From Nageia nagi (lineage: Eukaryota; Pinophyta): a stretch of 64,000 nt of DNA. Below the pieces are notes generated by a model. It made no database searches. It worked only from the letters and a program-made list of their open reading frames with translations, and was not told the origin of the DNA. The stretch covers positions 187,860,001-187,924,000 of the forward strand of contig JBITNC010000001.1 of NCBI GenBank assembly GCA_050084985.1, in the 5' to 3' direction. Below are positions 12,701-24,700 of the stretch, in pieces (positions within the stretch are counted from its first letter, which is position 1; the number at the start of each line of letters is the position of its first letter). Made by a program: the position numbers and the translations under genes.

Positions 12701-15700
12701 GAGCCATTTCAGACTATTTTGAAATAACTCAAATGATATCTTCTAATTTAGCATTATCCAAAATTAGATTCTTAAGTGTATATAAAGCAAAAGCAAAAGA
12801 CTCATGTGGGGTATTGGGTCATCTTGAAACAAAGAAACTTCAAATTCCATGAGATAATCCCCTTGGCATTCTCTATTGCTAAATCTTCTGCAAAACTTAT
12901 TATCTTCTTCCAAGCATTTCCCTTAAGTCAAATATGCAGGTAATAAAGTAGAATTTTGCAAGGCAAACACCAAAGTCACCAGCAAGCAATGTAATGCATC
13001 TACTGAAGGTCATTGTGCACCAAAAGTCTGCAAGGCCTAGAACGTGGGCGTTCTGGACCCTACGTCTCAAAACCTGAGAAGGGTATTTTTGCAACTCCAT
13101 CCTAGAATGCAAACAACTTGGTTCCTAAATTAAACTTACCCCAAACCAGTCCTCAAAAACAACTCCAACCCAACATATCACTAATTCATCATTTATTCAC
13201 TCAAGAATGCTAAGATTAATCCCAATTCTATATATGTCTTCTTTGTATCTCCTCTTATAAGTTTGCATGATCCTAATTACTAATAATCTATTTTTAATAC
13301 CATACACATAAATAAATTGTACATATTTTAATATACTGCTCTTTATTTTGTGTCTACACTTACCATTTATATGAAGGACATACATAAAAAAAGATAAGCA
13401 CAGAAACATACTCTATGGAACCGCCAAACATTTTGAATGTGAAGTTCTAGAACACTTTAAGTCATGCTCCCAAAAGTATGATATATTGGTGTACAAATGT
13501 GATGAACCCCTACAAATAAATTGTACATATTTTAATATACAGCTCTTTATTTTGTGTCTACACTTACCATTAATTATGAAGAATAGAACACTTTAAGTCA
13601 TGCTGCCAAAACTATGATATATTAGCATGCAATTGTGATGAACCCCTATAAATAAATTGTACATATTTTAATATACTGCTCTATATTTTGTGTCTACGCT
13701 TACCATTAATTAAGAAGGACACACAAAAAAAGATAAGTGCAGAAACATACTCTATAGGACCGCCAAAGATTTTGAATGTGAAGTTCTAGAACACTTTAAG
13801 TCATGCTGCCACAACTATGATATATTAACATGCAATTGTGATGAACCCCTATAATTGCCTCTTTTTTGCCACAATTTCCCACAAATATTAATTTAGTGAG
13901 TAAATGTTATGGAGATATAAGTTAAGGCATTGTCTAACTAGAGACCAAAATGGCCCCCTTCCATAACTGACGCCCTCGTGCACCTTCTCCGGCATTGATG
14001 GGGTCCATTAGTTTTTCGATAAGTTCCAAACACAATCACATAGTGATTGTGTCACATTTGCTTCATGATTATGACACATTCTCTTCGCAATCATGTCACA
14101 GTTCAAGTCAATCTTAAAAGTTGGAATCAATGGTCATCAACGGTTTTCTAGTCTAGTGGTTATAACATTGGAATCTGAATCCAGCAACCTGAGTTCAAAT
14201 CTACGGCATACCATTTTGAAATAACCACTTCACAATCGTGAGTGATAATATTTTTTCTAGGACCTAGTTTTTTTTTCAACATGTAAGTGACATTTGCGTT
14301 GCAGTTGTGATTGCATGCACAATTGCAAAGAGAATATGCATACACAATCGTGAAGAGAATTTGATTGCATGCTCTACAGGAAAAACAGATGGACCCCACC
14401 AATACGGGCGAAAAGGTGCACGAGAGCTTTACGAAATGCCAAAAGGTATCAGTTACGGAAGGGGGCCATTGTGGTCCCTAGATAGACAATGCCTATAAGT
14501 TAATGTTCAATACTCATCTAGTGCATTTATCCAAAATGAACATAAAAAAGGAATAACAATTGTTTGGCACATATAAGATGGTAGACAACTTACCAATGGA
14601 TTCCTATCTTTTCAAAATTTTGTAAGGACCGTTATCAACAGGATAAAGATGCAATAATGGTTTCAATAATGATTCCATCTTTGCTTGTACCATATTAACT
14701 ACTTATGAAAATGACCAAGTTATGAAGGTGCTGTCTAGAGGAAAACATATGGGTAAGTTCGACAAACTAAATATGAACAGCAAGGTCAGCATAATCTCTG
14801 GCAAAAACTTTGATGCTGATTTGAGTGTCAATGGCTTTAAGAAAACTGACATTGAAAAGGTATATTTATGGTGGTTGATAGATTAGACAAGTTTGATCAC
14901 CTCAAACTTCTGTTTAATCTATATTTATGATCGTGTTAAAAACATGATATATTGAAAGAGCTCAATCGGAAAACAAAAACAAGAACTGGATGTACTAAAA
15001 GCATATAATGGGGAAACAAGAACTCAATGAATATAACTTAGACCCTTCAGGTCATACAGTATCAATCTGTGAAAGAGAAACGTGGTCAATGTTCTCAAAC
15101 TCAGCGAGTTATAACCAAGTCAATAACCAAGGTTAACCCTAGTCAATGAATCGCAATCGCTTCATTAGTTCTTTTTTAAGTTTTGTGAGTCAACCAAGTT
15201 TTTGCGAGTTTTTTATTAGTCATAAATTTGGGGCATGTTTATGCTAGGTCATGAGCTTTTGCTGAGCCTGAGTTTGACTACTTTGGGTCTTACAATCTCT
15301 TAGATTGTTCTCTCCTGCTTCAAAATACCTCTTAAGTCAGGAAAAAGGGTTTGAGATGCTCCATTGATACATTCATTTGCTCAGTAATAACATATTTCAA
15401 ATTCTTGATATGGTGGATTTCAATATAAGATTTCCAACGAGGTTCGAAATACATTGAATGACTGTATGCAATGGTGATTAGCGAAGATCACAAGTACACT
15501 AAATATGTCCAACACATGTTAACCACAAGATCTGAAACGCATTGCAACATTTTTTTTTGAAAAAATCACCAGCTTGATGTAACTTACTAGTTAATGCACC
15601 TAAAGTTTCAGACACTGAAATTCTGCTTAAATCCATAATATGAAATCTAAAAACTGACCAGAATGGCTATGGTTACCAACCTGATGTCGAAAGATAAGAT

Positions 15701-18700
15701 ATGCAAACCCAAAGTAGACTAAAATAAAAGGGAGGAGTATTGGTGTAACAACTGCATATACAAGCCCCAACAAGAAGTATAACTGCAAGGAAGGTAGCGC
15801 CTCTGCAAATCCCACACTGCCTGGATCCATAGCCTTTTCTCTATCTTTTTCAGTCTTCACCAGCAGCATGTTCTTTAAATGAAAAATGATTAATGGTTTT
15901 AACCGTAGGATTTCTCCAGCAATACCAGCCCATCCATCAACCATGATGTAAGTGATAAAGAAAGTTGCTTTCAATGGAATTGTTTTTCCTATCGTTTTGG
16001 GAATACTGCAAAGAATAAGCACTATAGATAATTAAGAAACATTTCAATGTATGATTGAAAAGCAATGAACCAAACACATTAAATTAGGATAGGCATTGAA
16101 TCCCTCTGCTACTGGCCTAGGTGGATATTCAGGCCTTGTTTGTATGTTGTAAGAGGGCTCCAATGTCATCTACATTGTCTGCCTAATTCAAATCCAGTGG
16201 ATTTTTCCCATTTCATTAAGTAATATAAAATTCATGATTACATAGAAAGAAGAAAAAAAAAACATTCAATGTGAACATGCAATGGAATAAAGTGAATCTT
16301 AATTCATGACCCTGTGTCCAAGTTTCAGAAGTTGGAAATTCATTGCAAAAGGAACTAAATATAAAGAACAAAAACAAGTTTGGAAAAATTTGTTGTTATC
16401 TTGTTCTTTCATTTAGAAAACAAGAAGTAAGACTATAAACTTGTTCCGCTAATATATTCACTAATTATAAACCTATTGCCCACTGCTTTGCAATCATTTT
16501 AGAAAAGGTTGCTAAGCAGAAAATATAAGCAGCCTACTGAAGTGGCATCTTTCTGTCCCCAATGTAAATATGTGACCCCTCCAAGCTTGGCTTGAGATAA
16601 ACAACTGTTGGAAAATATAGCTCACAATCATCTTATGAGGAACCATGTTTTTCTGGTAGCCACTATCAATTTTGGATGAAACTAACATTTGCTTGCCTTG
16701 CTAGTCTAGTGAAAGGAACTTCCAATGACTGATGGAGAAGTCTTTTGCCATCAACACAAGTTTAGGATTAGCAGAAGAAGTGTTATCAACCGCAATTCTA
16801 GGATCTGAATCTAACTTATACTGTTATTCTTCCATAAAGAGGATTTTGGCCTTCTTGGTTTGATTTTTCATGACAATCAACAGTATCATGATCAAGCTGT
16901 TTATGTGATGCACATAAGGACTAAGTAAATGGAAGCCACCTCAGACTGTTACTTGTTGGACTTAAAACTTGATGGCAGCCTATAACCAAAAAAACATATT
17001 TTTGAGCAAAGAAGTTTTGTCTAAGTTGAGTTTAAGCTTGGAATCCCTTTGATATGTGTGAACCAAAAACTACAAATAGTTAATCCTTTTTGTTACATTT
17101 TGAACATATTACCCCTCAAATTTGGAGATTTTGTTAGAGCGTTGAAAACTTGAGCACATTGCTGTCTTTTTTGCCTGATAGTAATCAAATTTGCAACAAC
17201 CAACCCAGTAGGAATCCCCTAAATGCTGATGTTTGGATTATTGCCTGACTCTAACCACTTTGAAGGCTTCCCAAATAGTTGTGAATTATCAGTCGGATGT
17301 TGATAGCATCTAAGAACGATACTTTTACCAGTCTAGGACACTTGCTTGATGTGAACTTGAATGAAAGATTACTGAGGTCCTTTTAATTTTGGAATGTTAA
17401 TTAGATGTATTCCAATGCTTCAAATGAACGGGTCAAGTTTCTTTCCATTCAGGGATTCGAGTTTAATAGTAGCAAGGATTTGCCGGTTTTTTTGTTTATG
17501 ATGTATGAAGTATTCTTCAGAGCTCAGAAGTTGCTGGAAAATAGCCATCATGTCCTACATCACCCTGGCCTTCAATTAAATCTGACATTGAACATTGCAG
17601 GTTAAAATCGTTGGTAATGTAGAACCTATTTTGGAATGTTATTAGATGTATTTCAAGGATCCATAATATAAGTCCCATTTTTCACCAATCACGGACCTAC
17701 CAACCCAAATATATTTTTTTCCTCCGAATTGGTTATGATTGCGTTGAATAGAAGCAGAGATTCAATGTTTATTTTGTTCGTAATGTACGAACTACTCTTG
17801 AGAGCTTGTAAGTTGTTGGGAAGTAACCATCGGGCCCTACATCATTCTGGCCTTGAATGTTTTCTGAAATTGATGTTGCAGGTTAAATTGGTTGGCAAGA
17901 TGCGCATGCTACTTTTCTGCGCCTTTTCCACAAGAAGATGGCTGAGGCTGTAAGGTTCCATAGGAATTGGAAGATTCGGGATCCTGCAAAGACACCTTCA
18001 GAAAATTGAGAAGGCTGTGCATCCTGTATGTATGATCCTCTAAAGGAACATTTAAATATGTTTGTGAAAAAGATAGATCCGTAAGAAAACCCTTAAATAA
18101 TATGAAATTAAGTATACAATCCATATCCCTGCAAAATGCCAGCCCAATGGACATTTGCATGGATTGTGACGTTTCCGTAAAAGATATGTCCATGAGTCCT
18201 TTTCACATCTAGATTTCAGACCAAAGCTAGGGTTTTGATTATGTTTGGTATCTGAGTTTATACAGAACACTGTCTTGACTTCCAATTGAAGACAGCATGA
18301 CTTATATGTCTAAAACAAGTTTAGGGTAAACAGAGGAGGTTGGAAGCAGCATGCATTAAAACTCAAGCGTAAGTGGAATGTAAAGTCAAACTTTGAACAG
18401 AAATCGATTAATGAGTGCAAGGTCTCATTTTTAAGCTTTATTGGCACAATTTGGGCAGAGTCAAACCCCAAACAAAAGAACGAAGTTTACCATTTCCACT
18501 GATTACAGAACACTGTACAAGCCTGAAAAATTCAAACACCGCCTTCCCATCTCTCACATTTCTGAAGAACAATGTGTCAAATGTGTCATCACTTCCTTCG
18601 TCCAGCCCAGCTCTTTTGGATCTGTCACCACCATACGAGCATATTTGAAGTCACTCAAATACGATGCATTTAGCATGGGAAACGTACACAGCCAATTAAT

Positions 18701-21700
18701 CGGCCAAAAAGCGGCAAAAACCCCCTTATTCTTTAGATGTGATTTTTTCCACGTTTAATTGAAATTCACGATGAGGTGATTAATCGCTGATTTTTCTGAT
18801 TAATCATTTCTTTTTCGACCTATGTTCTAAGCGACCAATAAACGTTAGTGTGCAATGAAAACCATGCGGGGTGGATTAAACCTAGGATCAAGAAGGCCAA
18901 ATGAGATAGATGTACAAGTCCTAGGAAAAAATGAAAGACATTAATTGACTACGTTTTTTCAATTGATATTTGTAATGAACCTAGCAGTTTCAGTGGTGAT
19001 GCAAAAAAAAAGGAATGGAGAGATGCTATTCAAGGAGAATACAATAAAATCATAAAGAATCACATGTGCATATTGGTTGATTGTCCACTAGGTATGAAAG
19101 CCATTAGTGTCAAATGGGTTTACAGCACAAGTATAAGGAAAAATTTTATCTGGATAAGTATTAGGCATAGTTGGTCACGTAGGGTATTTTCTAAACAACG
19201 GAAAATATTATGAAAATACATTTACCCCATTGTAAAAGGGAACTGCAAAAAAGAGGTAGAACCTACATCAAATAGATATGAAGAGTACTTTCTCAGAAGG
19301 TGACCGGCAAAATAAGTACCTCAAGGTTTTGCAATCGGCAGCAAAGAACATGAGGTATCTCATTCAATGAAGACTTTATATGGTTTACAACGAGCACCTA
19401 AAGCATCATGCTGAATTGACAATTATCTTCACAAAATTACTTTCACATTCAATGACTCAAATGATATCTTATATGTGTTGATCATCTTTTAACAAGAGCA
19501 GAAAGAAGTTATTGGGATGAAAAATATTGGTCGAAACAAGATTAATAGGATTTTCATGTCAGAGCCCAAATAGATCATTTGACTTTTCAAAATATTTTAG
19601 ATATGCAAAAGTAAGCCTTCACTGAAATCTATGGAAGCCAATTTGAATCTTTGAAAAGATGATAAAGGACCATCGATAGATGCAACTAAATACAAACAAT
19701 CCATTAGTAGCGTAAGCTACTTGATGAGAACTAGAATAAATATTGTCTTTGCAGTATGTGTACTTTACCGGTTTATGCAGAAGCCTCAAGAAAGTAATGA
19801 GCTTGTAGAAAAATGAATTTTCAGGTATGTGGAGGGCACCAAAAGTTTTGGTCTAGAGTGTCTGAGAAATAACATATTCAAACTTGTTGATATTCAGATG
19901 CGAATTAGGGAAACAATATTGGTGATTTTCAAATGCAAATTATGAGATCAATATTGATGATAAAGTATCTACCACGATTTTAATCATGCATCCCCAGTCC
20001 AGAATTGTGGACCAGTTTTATTATGTATTTACAATTTCAAAATTGTTCCAACAAATATTTGCACAGATTGTCAAAGTAATATCAAGATACCAAATAATTC
20101 AGTATTTTTGCACAGAGACCAAACACATGGATGTAAAGTATCATTATATCAAGCTGTTGTTTCAAAGAAGGTAGTTGACCTGAGTATTGTCCAAAGAAAA
20201 TGTCTTCACCAAACATCATGATAGAATCAAGTTCAAGAAATTGTGAAGAATGTTTAGTATATGTTCAATATAAAGTTATAGACATTGTATTACAGGGAAG
20301 AAAGTTAATTTTTATAATTTGAAGTATAATTATATCAAGCTGTTGTTTCAAAGAAGGTGGTTGACCCGAGTATTGTCCAAAGAAAATGTCTTCACCAAAC
20401 ATCATGATAGAATCAAGTTCAAGAAATTGTGAAGAATGTTTAGTATATGTTCAATATAAAGTTATAGACATTGTATTACAGGGAAGAAACTTAATTTTTA
20501 TAATTCAATGTATAATCATTAAGGTTCTTGTTGGTAAATTAGTCTTCTGATTTTGCCAGAGTCAGATAGAATCTTTGCCCATTGTCCATTTTATAATCTG
20601 AATGAAAACTAAGATTGGTCAGCAATGTCATTTCCACTTCTAGAGTAGCTTGTTTTGAAGGCTATCATTGGGGGATTGCTATTTAGTGAAAGGTCAAATC
20701 ATTTGGACATTGTGAAAGGTGAGTCACTTGTGTTACCGACACCAACCTTCTAGGTGCTTATTTGGGCAATTGGCCTCCTATTTAAAGAAGCACCTAGTCC
20801 TTATAAGGGCATTGTTCATGTCATTTGTAATTACTCTCAATCTCATTTGTAGATATCGTTTATTTTATATTTCAGGTGTTACATATTTTCTTTTCTTTTT
20901 GTTTGCAATGTGGCAATGGATGGTGTGTGAGTTAAATTGTTAGTTGATTTTCGCATTGTCCTTTCATAAAGTTGAAATACTCTGATCTCATTTGGGCAAT
21001 TCGCCTCCTATTTAAAGAAGCACCTAGTCCTTATAGGGGCGGCGTTCATGTCATTTGTAATTACTCTCAATCTCATTTGTAGATATCATTTATTTTATAT
21101 TTCAGGTGTTACATATTTTCTTTTCTTTTTGTTTGCAATGTGGCAATGGATGGTGTGTGAGTTAAATTGTTAGTTGATTTTCGCATTGTCCTTTCATAAA
21201 GTTGAAATACTCTGATCTCCTCCTAAATTTATCTGCATTTTCTCAAAACAATTATTTGAATGCAACTGGAATAGGGGATCTATGAACATGAAACTCAAAA
21301 GGTATGAGAAAGATCTAGGGAAGCATGTTGCAAAGACAAAAGAATGAGACACTTACTCTGTTGCAGACTGATGGATAAATGTGTTAAGCTGCTCAAATGC
21401 TGTTCCAGTAATTATACTGCCAAGAAACACATTCACCAGAATAAAGTAATAATACTTCCTTGCTGAACTTCTCTCAAGCTCCGACAAGGACACATGACCT
21501 TCAATTTTGGACATGAACATCAAAATTGTTGGAAGAAAAATGAGGAAAAGCTTCAAGGCCAATCCTGGTAGAAATCCTACGATGAATGCCTTTATGACTT
21601 TCCTGCACACATGTTAGAAGGTTATGAAGTATTGCTTGAATGCAAGTAAAATATAGAAAACCCATAGTCATAAAGAAGTTTTACATATAAAAGAAAATAT

Positions 21701-24700
21701 CGGAAATAAGTGATTATAAGATAATAGATGGCTAGAAGGTTATGAATGACTTTATGACTTTCCTGCACACATGTTAGAAGGTCATGAAATTGTTGTGCCT
21801 GCACAACAACCCCAAAACTTTTGCATTTTTGAGGACCCTCATACAATTGAAAAGCAAGGCATGAAAATTTTCTAAGTCAAATGCATGAGTCTTGAAGCAA
21901 AATAAGGAGAAATGTGATAAAATTTGCATATTTTGATGAAAACAAGTCTAAAACAACCTTTTTTTCCTAGGCGCATGTTTTTGAGTGAGTGCTTTTGCAC
22001 TCACCAAAAACGGTGCGCTCAGCCTTACAATACACTTATCATGGTTCACTCCTGCATTTTTGGTGTTTAAATCTGCATTTTCATGTCTAAGTCTGCCCCC
22101 AATCATCGAAAACATGGCATTTTCCTCATTGCATATCATTCTGAGATCAGTTTGGTCATTTTTGAGAAATCTGGCAAGTTTTAGACTTGGGCGCATGGAT
22201 TTGGTATAGTGAAAAAGCACCCTCTTGAAAAGGTGCACCCAAGGGAATGAAGCACTTCCAACACTTAGCATTTTTTTGTGGTTTTTGAGAAAAAAGGTTT
22301 GAGCACTCACCTAAAATGGAGCACCCACCCATTTTTGTGCATAAATTTGGCTAAGTGTCAAAATTTTGGAACGTCCGCTATGAGCTAGACAAGTGTGTTA
22401 CCATGCATTGGGCCTTCATTTCCACCTACCATCATATGACATTTGTCCATATGGGAGCGCAAGCTATAAAAGGGGGGTCAACTTCATTTTGAATACATTT
22501 TGGTCAAATTGCTCTATCTTGTGTTGGGTTTAGCATGCATTAGAAAGAGGCACTCCTTAAAATTGGTGCACCCCATCCTGAAAGACATTTTTAAAGTCAT
22601 TTTTTCTGAAATTTCTTCATCTTGCTTTATTTAAAGGACCATGAAAATTGTGTGCATGTTTCTTGAGGAGTGAAAAAGCACACATATATTTTGGTGCGCC
22701 AACCTCTAGGATGTCCAGATCTAGGACCAAGCACATGTTTTCCAAGGAATGCAAAAGCACACATCTTTTTTAGTGCGCCTAGATTTTGGGAGAGTGATGC
22801 AAGTTATAATTTTGTAAATAATGTTTGACCTCAAGCGCAAGGATTTGGGGGAGTGCAAAAGCACTCATTAAAAACGGTGCACCCAAAATCAAAGGATCAA
22901 TTTTGAAAGGGAAATTTGGCTAAGTTTTAAGATAGTAAAAAACCTAAGCGTGTGGATTGTGAGAAGTGAAAAGGCACTCATCCTAAAAGGTGTCACCTTA
23001 TTTTAGCACATGTATTGGACCTCATTTCTAACCAACCAAAAGGTGACATGTGTAGGGTCCAAAACTATAAATAAAAAGTCATCCCTTGCATTTTTTTACT
23101 TTACTTCATTTAGTTTAAGGTTTCCAAATCGCACCATTTTCAGGCATTTCAAAAGGACTACCCAAAAATAGTGCGCCCTAGAGAAATAAGGGTTTTTGAA
23201 GGCATTTGATATCATTTTGAGCCATTCATTTTTAAGAAGAGGGTAAGCATGATCAAGGAAGACTTTTATTGAAAATTACTTAATTTTTCCTGCATAACTT
23301 GCCCTAATGCATGATTTTTGTATAATGCAAAAGGACTCATCTAAAACGGTGCGCCTAGGTCTGGAGTAAGGAAAATTGTCTGAGTATCCAAAGTCTCAAG
23401 TGCACTTCATACCCCTTTGTTCTTTCATGCACGATAATTGATAAAAATTTGATGCGCAAGAGTTTTGTGTAGTGAAAAGGGACTCATCTAAATTGGTGCA
23501 CCCTAATATGAAGTGATGATCTAGCCATTTAAAGTGAAATTTTTGTGTCCAAGCAAGGATAAAATTGACTAAGTGATGTGTTCCTCTAGTAGGTATCCAA
23601 GCACATGATTTCCAGGCAATGAAAAAGCACCTTTCCAGATTGGTGTGCCCCAGAAAACTTGACCTAAATTTGACTAAGTATTGAGGAGCCAGGAGTGAAA
23701 TATCAAACTTACAGGTGGCACCCAAGAAGTGCACTAAGCATCCACACTCCATGCAACCTCTAGAAAAGTGGATTTTCAATCCATTACTGTAGAACGTTTC
23801 AGTTTCCCTAGCTTGTAAATTTGTGTAATTCCTACTACTCCAACACACATCTAAAATAAATGCGCCTAGCATCATTTGACCTTTTCTGAGTCATTTTTAC
23901 CAGAATTTAGACCTTTTTCTTGTTCATATTTCACATTTTACATAATATACATAAATTTCTAGATGAGTTCCAGGACAACGTTTACCCCATCCAAGTCCAA
24001 GAAGCTTCAAAAATAGTTGTTTGAGAGACATGTAACAGAAGATCAGATGGAGAGGCTTCTTAGAGACGGCCAAATTGAATTTCAAGAGAGACAAAGACCA
24101 GAGCTCCTTGAAGCCAAATTTAAAGGGAGATTCACATTCGTCAGAGACACCGAATGGGGAAACATTGATCCTATCCAAACCATTGCATCCATCATTGACA
24201 TTAGCGAAGAAGACTTGCAAGACAAAATTATCCACTCATGTGGGTTGTTTAATGCTACTATGATGCCTTTTGTTGTTGCTTTTCCTGACTTGTGCTACGA
24301 GGTGGCCAAGTACTGTAGATTAGATAAGAGAATTCTTTTGGATACTGAAGGAAATTTGATCATGGACATCATTTCAGCAAGGATTGAAGCTGATTTCGGG
24401 TGAAGATATGGAGATGAGTATACTAAAGCCCAATCTACGGAGTTCCTTGACAGCACTATTAAGATAAGAGAATGATACCAAGACACTGTCAATATGATGA
24501 TTATCAAGGCATCCGAGACCAAAGGTTAGTTAGTGCTCGTAGAGAAGAATTCATCCCCACAATGTCCAAACTAATCACTCTACTATCTTGGGTCATAAGA
24601 CAAGAGAATGCTACCAAGTACAGGAAGGAGTTCACTAGATTCATCGCCATGATTAGCTTCAAGAGAGCTATACGATGGAGCAAAGTAATCAATGATGCCC

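Noticed and set aside
21967-23660. Possible CRISPR array from evenly worded repeats
   Set aside because: Spacing is irregular (80-340 bp), units diverge and the context is plant intron DNA inside a retroelement.
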